Translations under genes and position numbers: made by a program | The notes under the pieces: model-generated | Databases searched by the model: none | Told to the model about the DNA's origin: nothing | The model's input: only the letters and a program-made list of their open reading frames with translations | Shown here: positions 37,472-46,400 of the stretch, one piece after another | How positions within the stretch are numbered: position 1 is the first letter of the stretch | Layout: every line of letters starts with the position of its first letter | DNA from: Ottowia flava | Lineage (GTDB): Bacteria > Pseudomonadota > Gammaproteobacteria > Burkholderiales > Burkholderiaceae_C | Assembly (NCBI RefSeq): GCF_042680565.1 | Contig: NZ_JBHUEJ010000008.1 | Span: forward strand, 1-64,000 | Direction of reading: 5' to 3' | Length of the DNA: 64,000 nucleotides

Positions 37472-37477
37472 GATAAT
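37472..37477 (+). promoter_or_regulatory. Candidate -10 box just before the gene at 37484
   Basis: GATAAT lies six bases before the GTG at 37484. A transcript from it would start at or next to that codon and have no leader. Confidence 0.35.
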
Positions 37478-37483
37478 GAAACG

Positions 37484-38239
37484 GTGAAATCTGACGCACT
37501 GGCCTCGATGGAGGTCAATCTTTCCGAGAGCGACGGGGTGCGCTATCTGCACCTGGGCACCGAGTGGGTACAAGGGTCGATGCGCATCAAGGCGCCGTTC
37601 GATCTTGACCTTGAATACGTGCAGCGGATGATGGCCTGGCTGCTGTTCATGCCGGCGGAGTCGGTGGCGGGGCGGCACGCCATGCAGTTGGGTCTGGGCG
37701 CGGGTGCCATCACCAAGTTTTGCTACAAGAAGCTGCGCATGACCTGCACGGCAGTGGAGATCAATCCGCGCGTCGCCGACGTGTGCCGCGCCTGGATGCG
37801 TCTGCCGCCGGAAGATGAGCGTTTGCGCGTCGTCATCGGTGATGCGGCGCGCGAGATTCGCGATACGCAGTGGCTTGGCGCTGTCGATGCCCTTGCCGTC
37901 GACCTGTACGACGACGAGGCCGCGGCGCCGGTGCTGGACAGCACCGATTTCTACGCCGATTGCCGCCGCTTGCTGACCGAAGACGGCTGCATGACGGTCA
38001 ATCTGTTTGGCCGCACCGCCAGCTTCGACCGCAGCGTGAACCACATTGCGGAAGTGTTTGGCGCAAGTGCTGTGTGGGCGTTCAAGCCCACGCGCGAAGG
38101 CAACGCGGTCGTGCTGGCGCAACGCACACCGACGCGCCCCAAGCGCGCTGCCCTGGAGGCGCAGGCCGACGTGATCGAAGCGCGCTGGGGCTTGCCGGCG
38201 CTCAAGTGGCTCAAGGTTTTCAAGGCTCTCGAAAAATGA
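37484..38239 (+). CDS. Spermidine-synthase-like (methyltransferase-fold) protein
   Basis: This 251-residue protein has the Rossmann fold of the SpeE family. The nucleotide-site-like loop QLGLGAGAITKFC is followed by the acidic strand end CTAVEINPRVADV and VVIGDAAREI, then VDALAVDLYDDEAAAP, where the polyamine-synthase Asp is found. Whether it makes spermidine is uncertain; many such proteins are uncharacterised. The start is GTG 37484 or ATG 37508 (MEVNLSESDGVRYLHLG), neither with a ribosome binding site. Its stop overlaps the next start (ATGA). Confidence 0.65.
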   Translation: MKSDALASMEVNLSESDGVRYLHLGTEWVQGSMRIKAPFDLDLEYVQRMMAWLLFMPAESVAGRHAMQLGLGAGAITKFCYKKLRMTCTAVEINPRVADVCRAWMRLPPEDERLRVVIGDAAREIRDTQWLGAVDALAVDLYDDEAAAPVLDSTDFYADCRRLLTEDGCMTVNLFGRTASFDRSVNHIAEVFGASAVWAFKPTREGNAVVLAQRTPTRPKRAALEAQADVIEARWGLPALKWLKVFKALEK

Positions 38240-40032
38240 CGCGCAGTACCCGGCCCGCACCATTGGCCCCAGTGCCGACGTACCATGGCCCCGTCCAGTG
38301 GCGACACTTGGTCGAATGGTTGCGCGAGGACGGCGTCATCTCGCCCGATGAGGCCGAGCGCACCATCGCTCGGTGCTCGCAGGCCGAAAGCGCACAGCCC
38401 GCGCTGGTGCGCCTGGCGGCGGTGAGCATTCAGCGCGTTGCCGATGGGCAAGCGCTCGATGTGGAGGCGCTGACGCAGTTTCTGGCGCGCCGGGCAGGAC
38501 TGGACTATCTGCGCGTCGACCCGCTGAAGGTGGATGCGGGCAAGGTCGGCGAGGTGATGAGCGCCAGTTACGCCGAGCGGCACAAGGTGCTTCCCGTCAT
38601 GGTCAGCCCCGGGGAAGTGGTGATTGCGACCAGCGAGCCGTTTGTCGATGACTGGGTTGGGGAAGTCGAGCGGCAGGTCCGGCGCAAGGTGCGGCGCGTA
38701 GTCGCCAATCCTGCCGAGATCAAGCGCTATACCGCTGAGTTCTTTGCGCTCGCGAAGTCGGTTCGCGCAGCGCTCAAGAGCGGCGGCTCTACCGGTGCCA
38801 CCAGCTTCGAGCAACTGGTCGAACTCGGCAAATCCGGCAAGCAACTCGACGCGAACGATCAGGGCGTGATCCAGGTCGTCGACTGGCTCTGGCAGTACGC
38901 CTTCGATCAGCGCGCCAGCGACATCCATTTGGAGCCGCGCCGTGACCAGGGCGTGATCCGTTTTCGCATCGATGGCGTGCTGCACCCCGTGTACCAAGTG
39001 CCACCGGGCGTGATGAACGCCATCACCGCCCGCGTGAAGCTGCTGGGGCGGATGGACGTGGTTGAGCGTCGGCGACCGCAGGACGGTCGCATCAAGACAC
39101 GCGGGCCGAGCGGCGACGAATTCGAGATGCGGTTGTCCACGCTGCCCACGGCGTTTGGCGAGAAGCTCGTCATGCGCATCTTTGACCCCGATACGGCGGT
39201 CAAGGATTTGTCGGCCCTGGGTTTCACGCCGCACGATGCCGAGCGGTGGGAGGCGTTGGTCGGTCGCCCACACGGCATCATTCTGGTGACCGGTCCGACC
39301 GGGTCAGGCAAGACGACGACGCTGTACTCCACTTTGCGCCGCGTGGCGACGGAGTCGGTCAACGTCAGCACCATTGAGGATCCGATCGAGAAGATCGACC
39401 CGGCGCTGAACCAGACCCAGGTACAGCCGCAACTGGATTTCAGTTTCGCCGAAGGCGTGCGTGCCCTGATGCGGCAAGACCCTGACATCATCATGATCGG
39501 CGAGATTCGTGACCTTGAAACGGCCGAGATGGCGGTCCAGGCAGCGCTGACGGGTCATCTGGTATTCAGCACGTTGCACACCAACGATGCACCATCTGCG
39601 CTGACGAGATTGATGGAGCTGGGTGTCCCAGCCTATTTGCTCAACGCCACCATCCTCGGGGTGCTGGCGCAGCGGCTGGTTCGGACGCTTTGCCCGGCCT
39701 GCAAGCAACCGGACGAACGTGGCACGACCGAGTTGCTGGCCGAAGCGGTCAAGCCCTGGAAGATCAACAGCGGCAATTACCGGCCCTACAAGCCCGTTGG
39801 ATGCGTCGATTGCCGCATGACTGGTTACCGCGGCCGGATGGGCATCTATGAACTGCTCTCGGTGACCGAGGCATTTCGCGCCTTGGTGCATGCGGACGTC
39901 GGCATGGCCCCGCTGCGCAAGCAAGCCGTGATCGATGGCATGCGCCCCCTGCGCCTTGCCGGCGCCATGCGCGCCGCGGAAGGCCTCACCACGCTGGAAG
40001 AAGTGATCGCTGCGACGCCACCGCTTGTTTGA
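38236..40032 (+). CDS. GspE/PilB-type secretion or pilus ATPase
   Basis: This 598-residue ATPase of the type II secretion / type IV pilus assembly family has an N-terminal domain (VEWLREDGVISPDEAERTIARC). The catalytic part carries ASDIHLEPRRDQGVIRFRIDGVL, Walker A GPTGSGKT at about 353-360, the Asp box STIEDPIE, Walker B IMIGEIRDLETAEMA and the His box TGHLVFSTLHTNDA. A tetracysteine zinc site follows (CPAC and CVDC). It is coupled to the preceding gene by ATGA, and no other secretion or pilus gene is nearby. GspE versus PilB cannot be decided. Confidence 0.85.
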   Translation: MTRSTRPAPLAPVPTYHGPVQWRHLVEWLREDGVISPDEAERTIARCSQAESAQPALVRLAAVSIQRVADGQALDVEALTQFLARRAGLDYLRVDPLKVDAGKVGEVMSASYAERHKVLPVMVSPGEVVIATSEPFVDDWVGEVERQVRRKVRRVVANPAEIKRYTAEFFALAKSVRAALKSGGSTGATSFEQLVELGKSGKQLDANDQGVIQVVDWLWQYAFDQRASDIHLEPRRDQGVIRFRIDGVLHPVYQVPPGVMNAITARVKLLGRMDVVERRRPQDGRIKTRGPSGDEFEMRLSTLPTAFGEKLVMRIFDPDTAVKDLSALGFTPHDAERWEALVGRPHGIILVTGPTGSGKTTTLYSTLRRVATESVNVSTIEDPIEKIDPALNQTQVQPQLDFSFAEGVRALMRQDPDIIMIGEIRDLETAEMAVQAALTGHLVFSTLHTNDAPSALTRLMELGVPAYLLNATILGVLAQRLVRTLCPACKQPDERGTTELLAEAVKPWKINSGNYRPYKPVGCVDCRMTGYRGRMGIYELLSVTEAFRALVHADVGMAPLRKQAVIDGMRPLRLAGAMRAAEGLTTLEEVIAATPPLV

Positions 40033-40202
40033 TCAGACAGCAGCGCACGCGTCGCCTGCGCGACAGGTGCGCACCGCGCTCGGCCAGTGAGCGCGTCTTG
40101 CCATAGGGGTAATCCCGATCCGAGGTAGGTGAAATCCACATCGGGGCGCGTTCATCTGCTCGTCACAATGGCCGCTGAAATCGGCATCTGAGGAGATAAC
40201 GC

Positions 40203-40691
40203 GTGCGCATAAAAAGTCAGAAAGACTTTTTCGCTGGCCTCTTGTACATGGGCATCGGCGTTGCCTTTGCCTGGGGGGCAACGAATTACACGATCGGTGA
40301 CGGGGCCCGCATGGGACCTGGCTACTTTCCCTTGCTGCTAGGCATTGTCCTGGCGGTGATCGGGGGCATTGTGATGTTTCGAGCCCTGGTGGTAGAGACG
40401 GCCGACGGCGAGCCGATCGGACGGTGGGCCTGGAAACCTTTGGTCATGATCATCCTGGCCAACTTCGTGTTCGGCATTTTGCTGGGCGGCATTCCCAGCC
40501 TTGGCATTCCAGCGATGGGGTTGATTGCCGCGATCTACGGTCTGGTCTTCCTTGCGGCCCTGGGCGGCAGCGAGTTCAAGTTTGTCGAAGTGCTGATACT
40601 CGCCACGATCCTCGCTGTGGGTAGCTGGTTTGCGTTCGTATGGGGCTTGAACCTGCAGTTCCAGGTTTGGCCGAGCTTCATCTCCGGTTGA
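40203..40691 (+). CDS. tctB: Tripartite tricarboxylate transporter small membrane subunit TctB
   Basis: A 162-residue protein with four hydrophobic segments and the TctB-like start KDFFAGLLYMGIGVAFAWGA, followed by MGPGYFPLLLGIVLAVIG. Together with TctA it forms the membrane part of a binding-protein-dependent transporter for tri- or dicarboxylates. The GTG start at 40203 has GAGGAG at about -11. It precedes tctA by 19 bases. The usual periplasmic binding protein gene (tctC) is not in this cluster. Confidence 0.88.
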   Translation: MRIKSQKDFFAGLLYMGIGVAFAWGATNYTIGDGARMGPGYFPLLLGIVLAVIGGIVMFRALVVETADGEPIGRWAWKPLVMIILANFVFGILLGGIPSLGIPAMGLIAAIYGLVFLAALGGSEFKFVEVLILATILAVGSWFAFVWGLNLQFQVWPSFISG

Positions 40692-40710
40692 GCGCGAGGG
40701 GACCAACACC

Positions 40711-42222
40711 ATGGATTTGATCAACAACCTCTCGCTCGGGTTCTCCGTCGCCTTCACGATGCAGAACCTGTTGTACGCGTTCATTGGCTGCCTGTTGGGC
40801 ACGCTGATCGGCGTGTTGCCCGGCGTCGGCCCGGTGGCGACCATCGCCATGTTGCTGCCCGCCACCTACGCGCTGCCTCCGGTGGCGGCGCTGATCATGC
40901 TGGCTGGCATCTACTACGGCGCGCAATACGGGGGCTCCACCACGGCCATTCTGGTCAACCTGCCAGGTGAATCGTCGTCCGTGGTGACGGTGATCGATGG
41001 CTACCAGATGGCTCGAAAAGGGCGCGCGGGGCCAGCACTGGCGGCGGCGGGCATCGGCTCGTTCATCGCCGGCTGCGTCGGCACCCTGATTCTGGCGGGC
41101 TTTGCTGCGCCGCTGACGGAAGTCGCCTTCAAGTTCGGCCCGGCCGAGTACTTCTCGCTGATGATTCTGGGCCTGATCGGTGCCGTTGTGCTGGCTTCCG
41201 GCTCGCTGATCAAGGCGATCGGCATGATCGTGCTGGGTCTGCTGCTGGGCTTGATCGGGACGGACGTCAACTCAGGAGTGGCGCGCTACTCGTTTGATAT
41301 TCCCGAATTGACCGACGGCATTGGCTTCATCGTGATTGCTATGGGTGTGTTCGGCTACGGCGAAATCATCGCCAACCTGTCCAACCCTTCCGAGCAGCGC
41401 GACGTGTTCACCGGCAAGGTGGAGCACATCTACCCGACCAAGGAAGACTGGAAGCACATGGCGCCCGCCATTCTGCGTGGGACAGCACTGGGCTCTGCCC
41501 TGGGCATCCTGCCGGGTGGTGGTGCGATGCTGTCGGCATTTGCGGCGTACACCATCGAGAAGAAGACCAAGCTGAAGCCCGGTGAGGTGCCCTTCGGCAA
41601 GGGCAACATCCGTGGCGTTGCTTCGCCGGAATCTGCCAATAACGCCGGTTCGCAGACCTCGTTCATCCCACTGCTCACGCTGGGCATTCCGCCCAACGCC
41701 GTGATGGCGCTGATGGTGGGTGCGATGACGATCCACAACATCCAGCCTGGCCCGCAGGTGATGACCAGCAACCCCGAACTGTTCTGGGGCCTGATCGCCT
41801 CGATGTGGATCGGCAACGCCATGCTGATCATTCTGAACCTGCCGCTGATCGGCCTGTGGATCAAGTTGCTGACGGTGCCCTACCGCTGGTTGTTCCCGGC
41901 GATCGTGCTGTTCTGCGCGATCGGTGTGTACTCGACCAACAACAACACCTGGGATGTGTGGATGGTGGGCTGGTTCGGCATCATCGGTTACATCTTCATC
42001 AAGCTCGGCATGGAGCCGGCCCCGCTGCTGCTGGGCTTCATCCTGGGGCCGATGATGGAAGAGAACCTGCGGCGTGCCTTGTTGCTGTCGCGTGGCGACT
42101 GGAGCGTGCTGGTCACGCGCCCGCTGTCTGCCACGTTGCTGGGCCTGGCGGTGCTGCTGCTCATCATCGTGCTGCTGCCGGCGGTCAAGAAGAGCCGCGA
42201 AGAGGCTTTCGTCGAAGAATAG
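40711..42222 (+). CDS. tctA: Tripartite tricarboxylate transporter large permease TctA
   Basis: This 503-residue membrane protein has about 12 hydrophobic segments. Family motifs are IGVLPGVGPVATIAMLLPATY, GIYYGAQYGGSTTAILVNLPGE, LPGGGAMLSAFAAY and GVASPESANNAGSQTSFIPLLTLGIPPNAVMALM. It is the main ion-coupled carboxylate permease; substrate specificity would come from the missing TctC protein. A strong terminator follows at 42241. Confidence 0.93.
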   Translation: MDLINNLSLGFSVAFTMQNLLYAFIGCLLGTLIGVLPGVGPVATIAMLLPATYALPPVAALIMLAGIYYGAQYGGSTTAILVNLPGESSSVVTVIDGYQMARKGRAGPALAAAGIGSFIAGCVGTLILAGFAAPLTEVAFKFGPAEYFSLMILGLIGAVVLASGSLIKAIGMIVLGLLLGLIGTDVNSGVARYSFDIPELTDGIGFIVIAMGVFGYGEIIANLSNPSEQRDVFTGKVEHIYPTKEDWKHMAPAILRGTALGSALGILPGGGAMLSAFAAYTIEKKTKLKPGEVPFGKGNIRGVASPESANNAGSQTSFIPLLTLGIPPNAVMALMVGAMTIHNIQPGPQVMTSNPELFWGLIASMWIGNAMLIILNLPLIGLWIKLLTVPYRWLFPAIVLFCAIGVYSTNNNTWDVWMVGWFGIIGYIFIKLGMEPAPLLLGFILGPMMEENLRRALLLSRGDWSVLVTRPLSATLLGLAVLLLIIVLLPAVKKSREEAFVEE

Positions 42223-42240
42223 CGTTCCGGCGCTTTCACC

Positions 42241-42266
42241 AAAACGGCACCTTCGGGTGCCGTTTT
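42241..42266 (+). terminator. Intrinsic terminator after tctA
   Basis: An eleven-base perfect stem AAAACGGCACC / GGTGCCGTTTT around a stable TTCG tetraloop, 18 bases after the tctA stop. The A and T ends make it able to work in both directions. Confidence 0.85.
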
Positions 42267-42335
42267 CACTGATGCAGTGTGCTGGCCCTCAGAGACAATC
42301 GCGTCTTTCGGCCCGCCCGCTACCCGCTGCACCGC

Positions 42336-43670
42336 ATGTCCATCGCGCACCTTCAGAAGCAAGTCCTGCACGACGAGTTGCACGCGCGCCCTCCGGAAGC
42401 GCTGAACGCTCCGCTGAGCGTCTGGCACTGCGTCCTGTGGTCAGATGCCAGGGCGCGAGAGCTGAGCCGTGAGCACCTGGAGGCCTTGTTGATCGGGCGA
42501 GGGCTGCCGCCCATGGCGGCGGACGCGAATTTTCATCGCGTGCACCTGGACGGCGTCACGCTGCGTTGGGAACAGCACACCGAATTCGTGTGCTGGACTT
42601 TCTTCCAACCAATGGCATCGGCCGAAGTCGACGCGTTGTTGGCCGGCCAACCGCCGGTGCCGGCGCTCGGCTTGTCCCGCGAGTGGCTGGACGGCTTGCC
42701 AGGGGATTGCGTGACGCGCCTGTGCGTCTGGGCGGTACCGCGCCCACGTGACGGCCTATCGGGCGCCTTGCGAGCGTTGTTTGATCCCGGCAGCGTGACT
42801 GGCTCCTCGGTGATCAGCCACAGCTCTGATCTGCATACCGATATGCGTGTTCAGGCCGACGGTTGCATCCGCATGCTCGTCTTGCTGGGTGAGGTCGGGC
42901 CTGGGCCGGTGACTCCCCGCCGGCTGGGCCGGCTCGTGCAGCGCCTGCTGGACATCGAGACCTACCGGGCGGCTGCGCTGATGGGGTTGCCGGACGCGCG
43001 CGCGTCAGGCAGTTGGTTGTCGCAAGGCGAGAAGGAACTGGCGGAACTGGCTCAATTGGTGCGCGATGCGTCGCCAGCCGATGAAACGGCCTTGCTTGAT
43101 CGGCTGACCCGGCTGGCCGCGCAGCTTGAAAGCCGCTATGCCGCCACGCACACCCGCTTTTCGGCCAGTGCGGCGTATTTTGCGCTGGTCGAGCAGCGCC
43201 TGGCCGACATCTCGGAACAGCGCCTTCCCGGCATGCAATCGCTGCACGACTTCATGCAGCGGCGACTGATGCCTGCCATGCATACCTGCGCGTCGGCGGA
43301 CCGCAGGCAGGCGGCTTTGTCTCAACGCATTGAACGGATCAGTGGCTTGCTTCGCACCCGCGTGGAGGTGGAGCAGCAGCAATCCAGCCGTGCCTTGCTG
43401 GCCGGCATGACGCGGCGGCAGGACCTGCAGCTCAAGCTGCAGTCCACCGTCGAAGGGCTGTCGGTGGCGGCGATCTCCTATTACGTGCTCGGCCTGCTGG
43501 GCTATGTGCTCAAGGGCGCGCAGAAGCTCGGCTGGCCCTTCAGCGTGGAGGCGAGCATCGCGGTGGCGGTGCCCCTGGTGGTGTTGGCGGTGTGGTGGTC
43601 GCTGCGGCGCCTGCACCATCGCATCGCCGGACACGCTGAGCGCGCCAATGGCGACCACGGCGAGCTTTGA
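42336..43670 (+). CDS. DUF3422 family protein
   Basis: This 444-residue protein begins with LHDELHARPPEAL, the hallmark start of the DUF3422 family. It continues with HTEFVCWTF, YATHTRFSASAAYFALVEQRLADI and a C-terminal pair of membrane segments (ISYYVLGLLGYVLKG; SIAVAVPLVVLAVWWSL). The role is not known; members look like cytoplasmic domains anchored to the inner membrane. The ATG at 42336 is preferred, though the frame is open from 42279. It overlaps the earliest possible start of the next gene. Confidence 0.8.
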   Translation: MSIAHLQKQVLHDELHARPPEALNAPLSVWHCVLWSDARARELSREHLEALLIGRGLPPMAADANFHRVHLDGVTLRWEQHTEFVCWTFFQPMASAEVDALLAGQPPVPALGLSREWLDGLPGDCVTRLCVWAVPRPRDGLSGALRALFDPGSVTGSSVISHSSDLHTDMRVQADGCIRMLVLLGEVGPGPVTPRRLGRLVQRLLDIETYRAAALMGLPDARASGSWLSQGEKELAELAQLVRDASPADETALLDRLTRLAAQLESRYAATHTRFSASAAYFALVEQRLADISEQRLPGMQSLHDFMQRRLMPAMHTCASADRRQAALSQRIERISGLLRTRVEVEQQQSSRALLAGMTRRQDLQLKLQSTVEGLSVAAISYYVLGLLGYVLKGAQKLGWPFSVEASIAVAVPLVVLAVWWSLRRLHHRIAGHAERANGDHGEL

Positions 43671-43690
43671 CTTTCGATTCTGGGAAACCC

Positions 43691-45301
43691 ATGTTCAGCT
43701 ACACCCATCCGTACCCGAGTGCGCGTCTGCCTGTGTTTGCGCGCAACCTGGTGGCGACGTCGCAGCCACTGGCGGCGCAGGCGGGTCTGCGCATTCTTCA
43801 GCAAGGGGGCAATGCGGTCGATGCGGCCATCGCGACCGCCGCGGCCATGGCGCTGTGCGAACCCACAGGCAACGGGCTGGGCAGCGACGCTTTCTGCATC
43901 CTTTGGGACGGACAGCGTCTGCACGGGCTGAACGCCGCGGGACCCGCACCAATGGCTTGGGATCGCCGCTATTTCGTCAAGAAGTACGGTTCGGCAGCGG
44001 CTGCCCCGCCGTTGCGCGGCATCGACAGCGTGACCGTGCCGGGCGCGATCGGTGGCTGGGCGGCGCTGAGCCAGCGCTTTGGTCGCCTGGCACTGAGCCA
44101 GGCGCTGGCGCCTGCTGCCGAAATCGCAGAGCGGGGCTATGGCGTACCGGTGATCGTCCAGCAGAAATGGGCTGCCGCCGCGGCCGAATTGGGGAGTCAG
44201 CCGGGCTTCAGCCAGGCCTTCATGCCCGGCGGGCGCGTACCCAAGGTTGGCGAGCTGTTTCGGATCCCGCAGGCGGCGCGTGCTTTGCGGCTGATCGGGG
44301 AGACCGACGGCAAGGCTTTTTACGAGGGCGAGGTCGCGCAAGCCATTGAGCGCTTTATCGCAGCCCAGGGTGGGGCCTTGCGCCACTCCGACCTAGCGGC
44401 CTACCAGCCGGAGTGGGTCGAGCCGCTGGCCATGGACTACCGTGGCTACACGCTGCACGAGATCGGCCCGAGCACCCAGGGCATCGCCGCGTTGATGGCG
44501 CTGGGCATGCTGGCGCATTTCGACGTGCGGGCGTTGGGGCTCGATACCGCCGCCGCGTACCACGTGCAGATCGAGGCGATGAAGCTCGCCTTTGCCGACG
44601 TGTACCGCCATGTCGCCGAGCCTTCGTCGATGGCGGTGACGGCTACGCAAATGCTGGATGCCTCGTACCTCCAAAGCCGTGCGAGACTGATCGACATGCA
44701 CCGTGCGCAGGATTTCGGCCCTGGCCTGCAGCCGTCTGGCGGCACGATCTATCTGACGACCGCGGACGATAGCGGCATGATGGTCAGCTTCATCCAGAGC
44801 AACTACCTCGGCTTTGGCTCGGGCTGCGTCGAGCCGGAGTTCGGCATCAGCCTGCAGAACCGCGGTCACGGCTTCAGCCTGCAACCCGGCAGTCCGAACG
44901 AGGTGGCGCCAGGCAAGCGGGCGTTTCACACGATCATTCCCGCATTCGTGACCCGCGCCGGTCAGCCGGTGATGAGCTTTGGCGTCATGGGTGCGCACAT
45001 GCAGCCGCAGGGCCACGTGCAGACGCTGGTGCGCATGGTCGACTTCGACCAGAATCCCCAGGCCGCCTGCGACGCGCCGCGCTGGCGTGTGAACCCCGGG
45101 CTCAGCATTAACCTGGAGCCCACCGCGCCCGCCGCCGTGGCCGAGGGCCTGCGTGCGCGCGGCCACCAGATCGCCGCCACCAACGATGTGTACCAGGACT
45201 TCGGTGCTGGCCAGTTCATCTGGCGTCTGGGCGTCCCCTACACCGCGGGCTACGTCGGCGCCAGCGACCCGCGCCGCGACGGTCAGGTGGCGGGGTACTG
45301 A
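43691..45301 (+). CDS. Gamma-glutamyltransferase family protein
   Basis: This 536-residue Ntn-hydrolase has the family regions LVATSQPLAAQAGLRILQQGGNAVDAAIATA, ACxxEPTGNGLGSDAF-like CEPTGNGLGSDAFCI and GPSTQGIAALMAL. The autocleavage region is SGGTIYLTTADDSGMMVSFIQSN, with the expected nucleophile Thr at about residue 352. It would transfer or hydrolyse gamma-glutamyl groups (glutathione or related compounds). I see no signal peptide, so unlike the E. coli enzyme it may be cytoplasmic, as in the YwrD-like branch. ATG 43691 is preferred over TTG 43667. Confidence 0.82.
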   Translation: MFSYTHPYPSARLPVFARNLVATSQPLAAQAGLRILQQGGNAVDAAIATAAAMALCEPTGNGLGSDAFCILWDGQRLHGLNAAGPAPMAWDRRYFVKKYGSAAAAPPLRGIDSVTVPGAIGGWAALSQRFGRLALSQALAPAAEIAERGYGVPVIVQQKWAAAAAELGSQPGFSQAFMPGGRVPKVGELFRIPQAARALRLIGETDGKAFYEGEVAQAIERFIAAQGGALRHSDLAAYQPEWVEPLAMDYRGYTLHEIGPSTQGIAALMALGMLAHFDVRALGLDTAAAYHVQIEAMKLAFADVYRHVAEPSSMAVTATQMLDASYLQSRARLIDMHRAQDFGPGLQPSGGTIYLTTADDSGMMVSFIQSNYLGFGSGCVEPEFGISLQNRGHGFSLQPGSPNEVAPGKRAFHTIIPAFVTRAGQPVMSFGVMGAHMQPQGHVQTLVRMVDFDQNPQAACDAPRWRVNPGLSINLEPTAPAAVAEGLRARGHQIAATNDVYQDFGAGQFIWRLGVPYTAGYVGASDPRRDGQVAGY

Positions 45302-45324
45302 CTTCGCTCCGGAAAGCTGGAAGG

Positions 45325-46278
45325 TTGGCAACAGGTTTGACGTCAAATACGACGGTAGCGCAGGTGGATATTGCGCAAACAGCTAGCAATAGAGTAGCAA
45401 TCGGCGTCGCCCTGGCAGCCGCAGGCGCCATCGCGTTCAGCGGCAAGGCGATCATCGTCAAGCTGGCCTACCGCTACGGCGTGGATGCGGTCACGCTGAT
45501 CATGTACCGCATGGTGTTTGCACTGCCCTTCTTCCTTGGCATGGCCTGGTGGGCCGGACGGGGCAAGCCGCCATTGACGGGGCAGGACTGGCTCGGTGTG
45601 GTGGGGCTCGGCTTTTCTGGCTACTACCTGTCCAGCATGCTCGATTTCGCCGGCCTGCAGTACATCAGCGCCAGTCTGGAGCGCTTGATCCTGTACCTGG
45701 GCCCGACGCTGGTGCTGCTGCTGAACTGGGCGGTCAAGGGGCGCCGCGTAGCACGCGCCCAGCTGCTCGCCATGGCCGTGAGTTACGCGGGCGCGCTGCT
45801 GGTGTTCGGGCTGGAGCTGCGGCTGGTGCCCAGCAGCGCCACGGCCTGGGGTGCCTTGCTGGTGTTTCTGTCGACGGCCAGCTATTCGGTCTACCTGTTC
45901 TTCAGCGGTGAATTGGTGCAGCGCATCGGCGCGCTGCGCCTGGGCGGCTGGGCCACCGGCGTGGCCTGCCTGTTCTGCATCGCACAGTTTCTGCTGCTGC
46001 GCCCGTTGTCGGCCGCGCAGGTGGCGCCCGAGGTGTTGTGGCTGTCGCTGATCAATGGCACGCTGTGCACCGCGGCGCCGGTGCTGATGGTGATGATGGC
46101 CGTCGAGCGCATCGGGCCCGCCATGGCCGCGCAGGTCGGCATCGTGGGGCCTCTGGCGACCATCGGCATGGGCATCGTGGTGCTGGACGAACCCTTCACG
46201 CCCTGGCTGGTCGCAGGCACCGCGCTGGTGGTGGCGGGCATCTACCTGTTCACCCGCGCCGGGCGGGCAGTTCGCTAA
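45325..46278 (+). CDS. DMT superfamily (EamA) transporter
   Basis: This 317-residue protein has ten hydrophobic segments in two EamA repeats (ALAAAGAIAFSGKAIIVKLAYRYGVDAVTLIMYRM; TAWGALLVFLSTASYSVYLF), ending VVAGIYLFTRAGR. It is an inner membrane exporter of unknown substrate. The best start is TTG 45325. The first 24 residues before the first helix are mostly encoded by a repeat copy (DIAQTASNRVAIG). It lies between the gamma-glutamyltransferase and an SDR gene. Confidence 0.82.
   Translation: MATGLTSNTTVAQVDIAQTASNRVAIGVALAAAGAIAFSGKAIIVKLAYRYGVDAVTLIMYRMVFALPFFLGMAWWAGRGKPPLTGQDWLGVVGLGFSGYYLSSMLDFAGLQYISASLERLILYLGPTLVLLLNWAVKGRRVARAQLLAMAVSYAGALLVFGLELRLVPSSATAWGALLVFLSTASYSVYLFFSGELVQRIGALRLGGWATGVACLFCIAQFLLLRPLSAAQVAPEVLWLSLINGTLCTAAPVLMVMMAVERIGPAMAAQVGIVGPLATIGMGIVVLDEPFTPWLVAGTALVVAGIYLFTRAGRAVR
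45355..45402 (+). repeat. Dispersed repeat copy 12, at the 5' end of the DMT gene
   Basis: Core TGCGCAAACAGCTA, with an extra GCGCAGG upstream and tail GCTA-N9-TAGC. It is in frame, giving IAQTAS at residues 16-21. Confidence 0.65.
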
Positions 46279-46313
46279 CATTGCTACAAAAAGAGAAGCT
46301 GTCTGCGCAGATG
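46279..46313 (-). repeat. Dispersed repeat copy 13, before the SDR gene
   Basis: Reverse orientation: CATCTGCGCAGACAGCTTC, then a tail ending GTAGCAA. It starts right after the DMT transporter stop codon. Confidence 0.65.
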
Positions 46314-46400
46314 TGCCATGCGCTGGCGATCAATTTGATGCATGATCGCTTCATGCGGCACCAGCGGCCGCGGACTTCCCATCACGAAAGGACGACAAGC

